Shown here: one piece after another, positions 1 through 12,500 of the stretch
How the letters are laid out: every line of letters begins with the position of its first letter
Position numbering within the stretch: position 1 is the stretch's first letter
NCBI GenBank assembly: GCA_013397435.1
Contig: VZRG01000862.1
Location: forward strand, 186,001 to 250,000
Direction: 5' to 3'
Source: Erythrocercus mccallii
Lineage: Eukaryota; Chordata; Aves; Passeriformes; Dicruridae
Length of the DNA stretch: 64,000 nt
The notes under the pieces: generated by a model
What the model saw: the letters and a program-made list of their open reading frames with translations, nothing else
Database searches by the model: none
Told to the model about the DNA's origin: nothing
Position numbers and translations under genes: made by a program

Positions 1-3000
1 ACTAGTAATAGTTACTGAGGAGAAAGCAATTATATATGATTTTAAAGAAAAGCCATATCTCTTACACAGAGCTCTTCCAAGCAATTAGCAAGTTTAGGAT
101 ACTAAATAAAAATAAATAAAAACAAGGTCATGGAAGTTAATAAATTACACCTTAACACCTGCTGTGTCCACTTGCAAAATCAGCCTTACTGTTTTACTAA
201 AAATACCAAACACATCACATTTAAAACGCTCTTAATACTGAAGCAGTATATACGGTGAAATTTTAGTATAAATCCAGAGCAAGAATAATGTTTTCTTCTC
301 ATCTATGGACGAGGTATTTAGTTGTTCATGACCAGGGCTAGATTAAGCATTCCTTACATTCAAATTACTTGCTATTTTGTTCCTAAAGAAAATTTAGTTT
401 TTAGAGGACCTGATTCTTAAGAAAGCAAATTATTTCTTCCCCCACACAGGTTCTCCAGGCTAGAAAAGCGTGCAAAGGCAGCATGCCTCCCATGCCTGTA
501 ATGGGTGAAACAGCAACTAGTAACACTCTAACTGATTGATGAAAGATATTTAAAGAGGGTAGAAACAGAAGGTAAGAGGAAAAAATCTGGATGTGGAAAA
601 TGAGATTTCATAAAGGAAAGTTTGACTTTTTTTTTTTTGTACAAAAAAATTTTTTTATACCTCTGCTAACTAATTTTTTTCAAACACTTCCTGACAGGTC
701 AAGAGTATTCTTTAATGCAAACAAGAGATTAAGACAAAAGCAGATTGGCTCCATTGAAGCAGAAGACCACTACTTGACACAGTTTTCCAAACACTGATAG
801 TCATGTAGTAAAACAGCCAAAAGGCAGTGCCTCTTTTTGCGTCCTCTAAGTCTTGCTGGACTCACATCACTATCATGCTGCAGGGAAGGCAATAACTCAA
901 GTTTTTACTAAGTAAAACACTTCAGAATTACTCAAGAATAACTGCATATGTGAACAATTGAAAGAAAATTGATGTCAGAAGGCATAATAAACAAACAAAT
1001 AAATAAATAAACAAATAAATAATGAACTCAGTGTTCCTGAAATGATTTTCCTCAGCTACAGAGGCAGATTGCCATCTTCCAGAATAGATTATATTTTTCT
1101 ATATACTATGCCCTTGCTAAATCCCCATCTGAAGCATGGGAGCTTTCTTCACTCTTCAAGAGCAGGAAGGTCAATCCATACCTAAAGGCATGAAGACTGA
1201 CTTATTGCTCCGTCGAGGCTAGAACATGAGCTAACAGAGACCACCGAACACCTCTCTGATGGCAAAGCTGCAGTTCAACAACAGCACTGTTATACCATCA
1301 ACTGTGAGTCTATACAGCCTATGTTCTATCACTTCTAATCCTACACATAAATAAGAAAATAATTAAATGTTTGGGGCCCTATTTTCATTTTCATATTTTG
1401 AAAAGCCATTCATTAGCAGTCCTTCAAAGGATGAACAGAAAACTAGGAACTTAAAAGGCCAAAAGAATAAAACTGACAATGATATTAAAATGCTATCAAA
1501 ACGCTAAGACTGGATATTAAAATGATACCCATGAAAGCTGTCATAACGCACACAGACTATAGCAGGATCCTGAAACAAACTGCATTCCGGGGAAATGCTG
1601 GGATGGTCCACAGGAGGGTAATTAAGGGGTCTGATCAACACAATGTTCTTTAACAAACCATTTTCATATCCCTGTATAAAACAAAACATTTAAGAAATAA
1701 ATAGGTCCTATGCCCACATTTTTGCTTTTTGACAACGTAATTTTAAGTGCTGCATGTAGCGTAAAACATTTTTTAAATTTGGTAATATAAACACAGGCAA
1801 AAGAATCCCACAGTTTCTACTTCATATGCTGCAAAATTATTTTTCAGTTACTTATATTCAGACTGACACATTCCAGGTTGAGGACCTTTTTAAAATCATA
1901 GTCTAGCACACACGGAATAAACCACAACACTGGAGATTCAGAAACTGAACTACAGCTCTAATGAAGTTTCCTCAACTGTTTTCACTTAAAACAGCTTCAA
2001 CTTGTATTCAATGTCTTGTCCTGCTTTCTGAATGTGGGGAAACAGAGTATATAATGTTACACAGAATACGTGTAATGTGTGTGATATGTGGAATATTCTA
2101 TATTTCTCTTTAACTGAAAGTCGAACAGTATTAACCCATGACAATATATAATATCATAAGGTTATCTTATGCATGAGACTGTAAGATAATTGAGACAGAA
2201 GTCCACTTTCCAGTACTGGTACAAATCTCTAATGATCCCAGGTAAATCACCTCATTGTACCTCAGTTTTCATTTGTAAAGTTGTGAGAACAAACTGATTA
2301 ATGGTGTTTGCTATTCAGACCCCAGAACCAAATGTTTATAAAACCAAGCAAAGCAACACACTACACAAGTCAGTTGGAGAACTACTGGTAAAGAAGAGGC
2401 CAGACTGACACCCAAGCCTAGGAATCCACAAAGTGAAACTTACAGGACCAAGTTTTCTGATGTTTACTACTTTTCAAGCAGACGCTTTTAGGAATCAAGT
2501 TTAGCATAATATTTTTATTGTATGAAGGATCCAAGAAAAGGATACATTCAGACTTGTAATGAACATAAAAACCGTAATGAAGCTGCTACCTTGTCAATCA
2601 GGTGGTAGGCTGAGACAGCCAAAAATAACAGGAAGACTTCCAATAGAGCAAAGAACCTTCATCTAATATATCAGCTTCTGAAGCAAAGTTGTTAAAAACA
2701 TTATTGTGGGTGCACAGCGGGCAAACAGTAAACAAAAACTTTAATGGATTTCCTTTGCTCTCATGAACTTCTGAACAACCTGCAAAAAGTAATACTGGCA
2801 GAGTCAGATGCTTACTACTGTGAGTGAAAAGTCAGTCTTACCTGCAGCCAAAAACACCAGCAGCATAAAGAGAGAAAACAATGGAAACTACGTTTAGCCC
2901 TTACAGGTTTTGCATGTACGTGCTCTCATGCTACTACTGAATGCAATTCTGTACGTCTAATCTGGACATCTAATCTTTAAAGTATGAAGCCTCATTACCC

Positions 3001-5055
3001 AAGATGTAACACAACAAAAAGGCCCAAAACTGCAGGCACAGCAAGCAGCAGTGACACTCCTTCAGTCAAAGCTAGACAAGGCAGCAAGTCATGGAATGTT
3101 ATGCTTTAGAGTACTTTATGCACATCTCAAAATTTGTGATCAGCAGTTCTGCTACCCTTAGACATATTTCTTACTGTGCATTTATAATCTTGGCTTTACT
3201 CCCTGTCACTTGCACTGCACACAAGCAAGTTGTCTATACTGTGCTATGTTACCTTGCTTTCACTGAGTATACTTGCTGTTCTGTCTGTGGGCAATTAACT
3301 CAATTTGTGACAACTAAGTTTCAGCAACCAGTTTAAACTTCTCATCAGACTTTTGGCATGGGCTGCAAAAAGCCTGCCAGCAAACCACGGCCACAAGAAG
3401 CAGTTGTTTTCACCAGGGAGACTCATTCTTCAACGAGATCACTCTCCTGCTGCACTGCAAACACAGCCAACATACAGCAGCTTTTCAGCTACCTCTACTG
3501 TAGAGTTCTCTCACCTCTATCACACAGGAGAGGGCATACCCCGTAAGAGGTGCACCAGTGGTATGCATTTACTAGAGGAATGACTCCAAAATACACAGTG
3601 CAGCAATCTGCTCAAGAACTTAGTATAGGCTTCTTTCAAATAAGAGACCACTTTGTCCTCTGTGCCTAGACAAGCAGACATGGAATAAAAAGGGCAGAAG
3701 CAGCTGCTGCCATTCATACGCAGCATCTGACTTATGAAAACTTGTGTGGTTTTCAGGACTACCTCACATCTTCTCTAAGCCTTTTTTCTGGAAATTAAAC
3801 TGAAGATCAACACTGCCGCCTGTGAAGACACTATTTTCTAGCTCAGATGCTATGCTTGCTGTCTCCCAGGGCCCCTAAGCAGACCTGCCTGGATTACCAA
3901 AAAGAGGGACACCCCAACATATGGACTCATCACTGGTCAGGCAATAAAACTGCAAGGTCAGAGTCTCAAGTTGCAGATACTTCCTTATTGCACACATGTA
4001 TTTAACAAATACTGCTAAACTGAGTTATGACAAAACGTGATCCTCCACATGACAGAAACATTCAGTTCTGTTAAACTGATTTTGTTAATTTTGATTTTCT
4101 TTGTTATGTATTGTCTTCACCCTCTTAACAGTCAACTCTGCATCAATTCCTTTGCCAGATCTGTCTCCTTGTGCCACCTACACATCCCTATTTGCCTTGA
4201 AGTTTCACCTTGTCTCAACTGAAGTCTTTCTCTTGGGAGTATATAGCCTGTAACACTGCACTTTATTAGCTTCAAAAAGAAACCTCAGGACTTAAGCACT
4301 CATTGATGTTCTGTTGCAACACTTATTTAAAACAGTCAATTTGGCTAAGATGGCCTAAACAGACAGGGAACAAATCCTATTATTAAGTCTATGACAACAA
4401 TAAAAACAAAATTCCATCCCAGATCACAGTAAGAGCTCCGAGCAGCATTTCTGCCTTACATGGGAGTTTTTTAATTATGCAGCTAGAAATTAAAATTCTA
4501 TAAACTTGGTTTTATTCGAACAGCAGTCCTTTATCACATCTGGGCACCGTTTATTGAAAAGCTTACTGTAAAACCAAGGGAGCAAAAGCAGAGAAAAAGC
4601 AGAAAACTGAAGCCCAGCACAAGTCACTGACCCAACAGTGCAGGCATGCCTGTGTCAGGGCCAACAGTGAATACAAACTTTCTTGAGTACTGCATTGCCT
4701 GAGACAGCAAAGAACGTTTGCACTACTTCCCCAGACACTAGGTGGACAACAACTTTCATACATTGTGTCAAAAATTTAGAGAAATAAATATTTTAATTAC
4801 CTTGAGAGGAAGCTAACACTGGCCAAGAAGCAGCCAGAGCCCAGCCTGAACAGGCTCCGGCCTTCCCAGCTCTCAATTCCAGTCATTCAGCATCTTTGTA
4901 TGAGTTCCCCCATGAGGTGACACAAAATTCAGCTCTTTTGAAGATCAGGAAATTCAGTTATGCACAGTATCATTACACAGTACACTCCTCACAACACAAC
5001 AAAAAAAATTATAAACAAGTAACTTCCACTCAAGTTCAATAAAAGACAGTAATAC
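1..5055 (-). other. EIF2B3 intron 2 (partial), no supported exon
   Basis: This AT-rich stretch should be intron 2 of EIF2B3. I looked on the minus strand for the next expected EIF2B3 segment, which in human begins TDVLVLSCDLIT, and did not see it. Simple A+T-rich runs occur, for example AAAT-type repeats near 990-1022. One short open frame at 1504-1689 is discussed in the findings. Nothing else was recognised. Confidence 0.6.
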
Positions 5056-8000
5056 CTTAATTTTCTGGTGAATATGCCTCAGTGAATCTGCTGTACCCAT
5101 GTCCATGTTGTCACTGATGCACACAAAATCGAGCTTCATTTTTGTGTCCAGGTTTAGCATCTTTTGGATTTCCTTCCTTGTAATCACAATGACCTCTAGG
5201 ACAAGGGAGAGTGAGATGAGATGAAGCAGAAAAAATCTAAATAATATTCATCACAAATAGGATACACCTACACCCACTTTTCTATTTAGAAAGGCTGATG
5301 GAACTGGCAAAAGGCTTGAGTAACATAACTGGGTTCTCCACCCAGCCAAGCTCTTTTGGCAACAGTAACTTTTCAAGAAAAGAATTAAACTGCTAATGAA
5401 AACAATCTCCTCTGCTTTGCTGGGTGGAGGTTCTTACTGAAAGGGACACATGCATCTGTGGCATGAGTTAGCAAGATAAAACAGACACTTCTTCTATCAT
5501 TAACCAGCAACCTCAAACCATATGTCCTCAAACAGACCAATGAGACCTCGTGTTCATGTCACCAACACTTTAGAGCTTTGTCTTTTGCTGCCCCGATCCT
5601 GTGTAATCCTCTGTGGACAACACCACCAACCACACTATTACAATACAATGGTTAAACTATTTCTCAGCATCAGCTTGGCAAGAAAGTGAGGTAATATATG
5701 AGCAACAAAGTCATTCCATCTACCAAAAAAAAAAAAAAAAGGATAAATGCGTATTTGAAGGAAATCAACACTGGCATGAAAGCATATTTTCCAAAATGAA
5801 GAATGTGAGAACAGAAGCTCTGCAAATAAAAGACTGAGGAAACAAAATGACAAGAAACCTTTTCCCCCAGTCTCAAGAATGGGAAGGAAAAGCAACAATC
5901 AAATTTTCCAGTAAAAATATCCCCTCAAAACACCCCAACATTATAACATTGTATTCCACATGGAATTTTAACAGAGAAGTATGGAAAACAATAAATGATA
6001 ATAATACTATAGGCAAGATGAAAACACATCAAGAATAAATCCACATCAATCAAAGCTTAACTCATCCTGAACCTATTAAAAGAAAAGAGGAAGGAACTGT
6101 AAACATGGGAATTGTGTGGCATTTTGGTGCCAGAGATGTGGCTGCTCTTCCACTCCCATACTGGATGCCAATGTGGATTAAAAAGAGGCTGAAGAACCTA
6201 GGGAAAGGGACTGAAAGCACACCTTGAGTTAGGCAAAGAATTAAGTGATGAAGACAGAACTGGTGTCAGGTGCAAGCTGTAAGCTCACACAGTTGAGCAT
6301 AAACCTGGTGAGCTGGGCAAAGGTCTCCCAAATATGAGAGATGAAGCGCTTGCAATTAGGGCAAAAGAGACACAGTGAGTCAGCCCATGGAACACTTACT
6401 TATTTACACAAACAAGTATGAGGAACTAAAGTCTTATGCAGTACTTAATAAAAATTATCCAGGGAGAGAATTCATGCCACTGGATCATTTAATGTACAGG
6501 AATGTACAGCTTGGATCACAGGCATGAAGCAAGGAAGGAGGAGGAAGGTGGCAGCTTGCTCACTGAAGCTGAATACATTTACTGAATATAACCCTGCATG
6601 TCCACATTTTCACTGGAGACAGATAAGTTGAAGAGCTATGTGTCAGAAAGGAGAAAGCTCTGACTGCAGCAGTATCACGGAGTCACAGCATGGTTCAGGT
6701 TGGAAGGGACCACACTGGGTCATCTGATCCAACCTCCCTGCTCAAGCAGGGTCATCTCAAATCACGTTGCACAGGATTGCATCCAGATGGTTCTGGGATA
6801 TCCCAAATGAGGGAGGTCCCACACCCTCTCTGGACAGCCTGTCCCAGTGCTCAGTCACCTGCACATTAAACAAGTTTTTTCTCATTTTCAGGTGAAACTT
6901 CCTGGGAATCAGTTTCTGCCGGTTTCCTTTTGTACCATTGCTTGGCACCACTGAGCAGAGCCCAGTCCATCCTCCTGACACCCTCCCTTCAGAGACTGAT
7001 AGACATTGATGAGTTCCCTCTCAGTTGTCTCTTCTCCAGGCTGAACAGGCCCAGCTCCCCCAGTGTTGCCTCAACAGAGATGCTCCAGTCCCTTCATCAT
7101 CTTTGCCTTCCGCTGGACTTGGTCCAGGAGCTCCATGTCTCTCCTGTCCTGAGGAGGCCAGAACTGGACACAGAACTCCAGATGCAGCCTCACTAGGGCT
7201 GAGTAGAAGGGCAGCTACAAGTGGTCAAGAGCCATCAAGTGGAAATGGTTAATTCTGAATAAAGAACCACACAAAGCACAATACTGATCACACAGAAGAT
7301 TTCAGCTATCTAAATTTCCATTGCAAGATATAAGTATTGAAAAAAAAAGAGACAGGAGAACAGGCAAAGAAGGCAGACATTCGGAATGTAGATTTCGACA
7401 AACAACAAACAAAAAACAAATCCAAGGAACAGAAGTTCTTTAGGATTTTCTAATAAAACAGAATAAAGGTAAAGTCTGCTCTTAGTTCCTTCACACTGAA
7501 ATAGTAAGAAGTTAACATGGATCATCATAAGCTAATCTTCACAGAAGAAAGAAGCAGTCAGGAAAAAAACCACAAACCCAGGACAAAGTACAGAATAATC
7601 CCAAAGACAAAACAGAGAAGCAGAAACAGAAAAGACAAACACAGACATAAAAAACCCAGACACTTCAAAGGTGTCAGGAAGAAGCTTTATAAGAAGCTGG
7701 AAGGAAACCACAGAAAGATTTGGTCCAGCACTCAAAAGGTGAACAAAAGCCTAAACTCCAAAGATACTGAACAAGCTCACCAGGTACTAAATACCACCTT
7801 AGTCCCACTGTGAAGCAAAGCTCACAGGTGAGCAAGATGAGTCTGCCATTCCCCCTGCCCTGTTCTGGCCAAACCCCAGCACCTGGCTCTGTGCTGCCAC
7901 ACGGACTGAACGCTGCAGACAGAGCCAGTAACCCTGAACTTCGGGCCAGGCTGAAACAACAAACCATGAGCCATCCCCAGAGAGCTGACACTTCTCACGC

Positions 8001-8828
8001 TGCTGCCATTAATGACTCTGAGAAAGAAACATGAGAGACTCATGGTTAGCAAGGCAGGAAAAGACAACAAAGTTGGCAAAAGCCTCGAATCAGAGAATCA
8101 CTAATCTTGGAAAAGACTTTTAAGATCATCAAGTCCAACCAACCAGCACCACCACCATGTTCACCACTAAACCTTGTCCTCAAGTGTCACATACTGATGG
8201 TTTTTGAATACTTCCAGGGATGGTGACTCCATCACTTATCTGGGCAATCTGTTCTAATGCTTTAAAACCTCTTCAGTAAAAATAAATTTTCATAATATTG
8301 ATACTAAACCTCCCTTGGTGCAACTTGAGACCATTTCCTCTCGTCCTGTCACTCGTTACCTGGGAGAAAAGACGGACACACACCTCTCTACCTCCTTTCA
8401 GACACCCCCGGCCCTTGGTGAGAAGAGAGGTAGAGGGTGCAGGCACAGAGAGCGCAGTGGAGAGGGCAGGAAGGGATGTGACACGGGCCAACAGTACACC
8501 TCCAGCGCAGAGGAGAGATGTGCTACAGCACCTGCCCCATCCAACAGGGCACCTGCGACATGGCATTAGAACGGCGGGAGAACGGACGGGAGCGGCGGCG
8601 GTGACCGGGGACAGCCCGTAGTGACCAGGGGCAGTCCGCAGTCACCAGGATCAGCACGCCCAGACCCCGCCGTGCCTCACCTTCGAAGCCGGCGCGCTCC
8701 AGGAGGTTCAGCGGGTACCAGAGCAGGGGCCGGTTTCCCACCGGGAGCAGCGGCTTCGGGATGCTGGAGGTCAGGTCTGTCATGCGGGAGCCGCCTCCGG
8801 CCGCCATCACCACGGCCTGGAACTCCAT
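5056..8828 (-). CDS. EIF2B3: EIF2B3, translation initiation factor eIF2B subunit gamma, coding exons 1-2 (5' part only)
   Basis: eIF2B-gamma is part of the cytosolic decameric exchange factor that reloads eIF2 with GTP. Coding exon 1 is 8681..8828 (ATG at 8826-8828) and exon 2 is 5056..5195. Exon 1 begins MEFQAVVMAAGGGSRM and carries the nucleotidyltransferase-like signature, including SSIPKPLLPVGN, then LLERAGFE. It ends in a GTGAGG donor. Exon 2 joins in phase after a CCTAG acceptor and encodes VIVITRKEIQ and DMGTADSLRHIHQKIK before a GTATT donor. Together they give 96 codons, matching the human N-terminus except for a few residues. The remaining exons were not found in 1-5055 and presumably lie beyond the left edge. 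The gene starts about 650 bp from the 3' end of the HECTD3-like gene, on the same strand. Identification is by recalled similarity and synteny. Confidence 0.95.
6672..7216 (-). mobile_element. CR1 LINE, 3' fragment
   Basis: Read on the minus strand this resembles the end of CR1 ORF2 followed by its short 3' tail. The translation contains VTEHWDRLSREGVGPPSFG and LDAILC, typical of the ORF2 C-terminus. The plus strand opens with the reverse complement of a CR1 3' end (TCACGGAGTCACAGCATGG and then GGTTGGAAGGGACC). It is 5'-truncated and has mutations, so it is an old inactive copy. The outer limits are approximate. Confidence 0.9.
8086..8374 (-). mobile_element. CR1 LINE, 3' fragment in EIF2B3 intron 1
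   Basis: The plus strand starts with AATCAGAGAATCACTAATC and then has phrases typical of reverse-complement CR1 3' ends: AAGTCCAACCAACCAGCACC, CCAGGGATGGTGACTCC and CCCTTGGTGCAACTTGAGACC. It is truncated at its 5' side near the GGGAGAAAAGAC segment and diverged. It lies about 310 bp from EIF2B3 exon 1. Confidence 0.88.
8601..8660. repeat. 20-bp tandem repeat, three units
   Basis: Three adjacent 20-bp units start at 8601 (GTGACCGGGGACAGCCCGTA), 8621 (GTGACCAGGGGCAGTCCGCA) and 8641 (GTCACCAGGATCAGCACGCC), each differing from its neighbour at several positions. The array ends 20 bp from the EIF2B3 exon 1 donor, on its intronic side. Confidence 0.85.
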
Positions 8829-9200
8829 CGTGTGGCGGAGTGACACAGAAACGGCGCAGGGCCTCACGGGGACAGGTGAGACAAATCTGGTTCACTCCTC
8901 CGGTCCCTGCGACCGCTCCCGGCACTGACAGCGCAGCAATGGCGGCGCGGCCGAGCTGCGCCTGCGCGCGGACAGCCGAGAGCGTCGATCGCGGGCGAAC
9001 ACCGATGGAATCGATCCGCCTACCCGGTGGGCGGCGGGCGGCCTTCACCCAGCCAGGACGGCGAGAGGAACACCGAGCGAAGGACCCTGCACTGCCGAGC
9101 GCCGAGTCATGGATCCCTGCCCAGCCGAGGGGGCCGCTCGGCCGAACAGCGCCCCCGGGCGGCCGTAGGAAGGACTGCGGGGGGGTAATGGGGGGGCAGT
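8829..9200 (-). promoter_or_regulatory. CpG-rich EIF2B3 5' region and promoter
   Basis: GC- and CpG-rich DNA sits directly upstream of the EIF2B3 start codon on the minus strand. A TGCGCCTGCGCGC stretch at about 8955-8967 resembles an NRF1 site, and CAATGGCGGCGCGG at about 8937-8950 resembles a YY1 or start-site motif. No TATA box was seen. Promoter function is inferred from position and composition; the transcription start was not determined. Confidence 0.6.
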
Positions 9201-9472
9201 GGGGGTTCTGTGTGGAGTGTACTGGGGGGCACTGCGGAGTCAATTTACAGCTGTGCTCCCCACACTATGTCCAGAGAAGGGACAGGACTCACAGCGCCCC
9301 CTGCCCTTGCATGCCACGCTCTCCATCCCACACGACCCGGTGCAGGCAAAGCACCCAGCAGCCAGCGCCATGCTGTCCAGTTGCAGCACTGGCTACACGC
9401 TCCAGTCCCAGCCCTCGAGAGCACAGACACAAACAGGACCTGGAGCAGGACAGCAGGATTTGGGCCTGCAGT

Positions 9473-9478
9473 TTTATT
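9473..9478 (-). terminator. Poly(A) signal of the HECTD3-like gene
   Basis: The plus strand reads TTTATT, which is AATAAA on the minus strand, about 50 bp after the HECTD3-like stop codon at 9528-9530. It implies a very short 3' UTR. Cleavage would be some 15-30 bp further left. Confidence 0.7.
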
Positions 9479-9527
9479 GAATCCAGTGTCCCCGAGGCTT
9501 CCATGGCGTGGGGCACATGGGGTCTCG

Positions 9528-12500
9528 TTAATCCCAGGGGTTCTTGTCAGTGTCGATGGACATGCAGTTGTACACAGCATAGCGCAGCAGCTCCTCGCAG
9601 ACCTTGGCCCTGGCAGGGGGAACGCTACGTCACAGCCATGATGGGCACAGAAAACCTCAGGCTTCCCTCCCCACACCTGCCTGGACATTCCCCAGGGGAA
9701 GGCTTGGGGATTCTTGATGGGAACCCCAACACCAGCCCCAAGGAGTGGGGAGCATCCCTATCCCCAGCTCAACTCACGAGGAATAGTTGGGCAAGAAGAA
9801 GGTGCAGGAACAAGTGCAGGCCTGTGGCATCAGGTCCAATGCATCCAAGCTTTGGAGAAAGGAGAGTCAGACCCCAGCACATCACAGGAACCATCATGTG
9901 GGGACCCCACCAAGGCACAGGGACCCCAACACAAGCAGGATGGACTCACTTCGACCTTTCTGGGTAGACAGTGATCTGAACTGGGAGGCGGCTCCGGCCA
10001 GTGACAAACTTGAGGAAATGGCTGAGATCCTCTGAGGGAAAGGACAGAGCTCAGTTCTCAGGGACAGGACTGTCCCAGTCGCTGCTGTCACAGCAAGACC
10101 TGCCTCGCAGAATCGCCCCAGGAGCATGGGGCAAAGCTAAGGGATGCTCTCAGAATCCCAGGAGGGGCCAGTTGGGATGACCCCAGCCAGTTCCCAGGGA
10201 AGTACCTGGTGAGCACCCCTGGGGCACAGGGCAGTGGGTACCCCATACCCTGGCCTGTCCTACTGCACATGAAGAGCAGGGAAAGGCTTGGGGTCACTCA
10301 CCGCTGGTGAAGTTGTTGAGTGCCTCCCAGAAATACTGGATACGAGTATCATCAGCGGGGAAGTCTTCAAACTTGACTGCGACAAAGAATGTGCAATGGC
10401 TTAATTAGAAACTCCCAGCAAAGGACAGGAGGAGACCCTCTGCTCCTCTGTGAGCCCGTGAGAGCCCCTGGCACCCCTGAGTGGGACCAGCACCTTGTGT
10501 CATGGTGGGTGGAGAAACAGAGGTCCTAGTTTGCAGAGTGGCCACTTGCCTCTGCCCATGGCAGCTAAGGACCAGATGGACCAGAGTGGGGTCCAGTGGG
10601 GTTTGCTGCTAAACCTGAAGCATCCAGGCACCCTCTGGCTTATCCTCCCCCAGGCTCTCAGGCGCCCCATGACCAGGATGCATGTGCAGGACAAGCATTA
10701 TCAAGGGGATCGCCTGCCCTTGTGGAGGGCAGGGAGCAGCACTGGGCTGGCCCTGCGACTTACTGAACTTCCGTAATTCAGCCACTGTGATCTCTGGGTC
10801 CCCGCAGATCCTCTTCTCCATCTGCTGCCAGGTGAGCAGGTCCAGCACAGGCTGAGGCACCACACAGAGAAGCCCAGCACGTATAGCTGCAATCTGTGGG
10901 GACACAAAAAGGGCTCCATGTCACCACAGGGGGTCTAAGCCCTGGGCAGCCACCTAGGGCTCTGAGGACAGTGATCACAGGACTCCAAAGGGGATCCCCA
11001 GGGTACATGGACATCCTGGGCATGGGATACACAAAGAAACCACCCAGCTGGAGCTGGGGGACACATTTTGGCAACCACCAGTCCCACAAATATGAAGATG
11101 TCTTGCCACAGGAGCAGGGTCCCCTTGCAACCCTGGGGGACATTGTCACCTGCTCCTTGCTCTCCTCCAGCCGAGCCTTTTGCACCAGGCGGATGAACTC
11201 CTTGCGGTCCTCGTAGCGCACAGCGGTGTTGCTGCCATTGGGGATCAGCTCCACCATACGCTGGTCACTCAGCACTGTCGTGTAGGTCAACTCTCTGCCA
11301 AACGTGAACTCAAAGCCTTCCTTGTCCACCCTCTCCAGCACCTCCAGCAGCTTCACCTGCAATCCAAATGACTAATAGTCACCACAGCGGAGCCAAAATA
11401 GCCATGAGAGAGCACAGCACTGCCCTGCCAGCACCCAGCCCTGCTCACCAGCCCTGAGTCCACAGTGGCAAAGTCCTTGCTCCAACTGACCTCCTCCCCT
11501 GCCAGCTGCTTCCACACTAGTGCTGGCAAAGACAGGATCTGCCAAAAGGGGACACAAGCATTCTCCCCTTGCCTCTCCTTCACCCATGGGCAGCCCCTCT
11601 GCCCAAGACAGAGTGGCCCCTGCCAAGTCCCTTCACTGGCCAGGAAGGCTCTGCTGTGCTCACCAGAAACTCCTTGCTCCTCAGGGCTGCTCCCATCAGC
11701 TGCCCGATCCACTCATACTTGGGGAAATCCTTGCAGGAGGGGTTGGGGACATACATGTCCCTGGTGTCACTGCTGCTGTTAGCCTGGGGTAGAGATGCTT
11801 AGGACACACAGATATTTGACAAGCCCAGCACAGTCTCTCCTGGAGCCTCCCTCACAATCACCCCTCCACCTGCCTCTCCAGCCCTTTACGCTCCTCCAGA
11901 AGATCTCCACCACCCAGGCACAAGCACAGCTCCCCCAGCCAATTGCCCTGCAAGCATTAAGATAGGGCTAACACCCCAGGTTCTGCTGACTGACTCCCCT
12001 GGCCTGGACAGGCAGACAGTAGGATGCCAAACCTGATTGGAGGTGCGCACAAAGAATGGCAGGGGCACCGGGACATCACTGGAGCTGGGACACAGTTCCT
12101 CTGACACATCTGACAGGCTGTCCCGAAAGCCACCACCTGCCGGGGGGGGCAGAGGATGGTTAGTGCTTGACACACCAGGGCCAGACACTGAGCCACAGTA
12201 TCTGGCCAAGCTGCTCCCCTCCCTGGGGCAGCAGCAGAACTGGTGGGGTAGGGGAGATACAGGGACGATCTCATTTTGCAGAGCAGGGCTGCCTCTCCCA
12301 GAGCAGCTAGTGCAGCATGGGCACCCACTGAGCTGCCCCCCAACACAGGAGACACTGAGGAGAGCTCTCACCATTGTCAATGATGCCCTCAGTGATGAAT
12401 TCACACTCCCACCACTGGCTGTAGGTCAAGGGCCACCTGTGGGGAAACAACAGCCCCCATGCACATCCCTCCTCTGAGCATACCAGCAGCACCTGGAATC

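Larger units (their letters stand above)
5196..8680 (-). other. EIF2B3 intron 1, with two CR1 fragments
   Basis: This is the interval between the two recognised EIF2B3 exons. It holds CR1 fragments at about 6672-7216 and 8086-8374, an A-run of about 19 bp near 5724-5742, an A/purine-rich tract around 7320-7750, and a three-unit 20-bp tandem repeat at 8601-8660. No coding exon was recognised. Confidence 0.7.

Noticed and set aside
6930..7252. Plus-strand open frames of 75-88 codons
   Set aside because: They lie on the antisense strand of a CR1 fragment.
7517..7813. Lys/Arg-rich 98-codon open frame in EIF2B3 intron 1
   Set aside because: The basic composition follows from an A/purine-rich tract; no splice signals or similarity support it.
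8621..9967. 448-codon open frame on the plus strand
   Set aside because: It runs antisense through EIF2B3 exon 1, the CpG-rich promoter and the last HECTD3-like exons. Its translation is Pro/Arg/Gly-rich with no known similarity, as expected for stop-poor GC-rich DNA.
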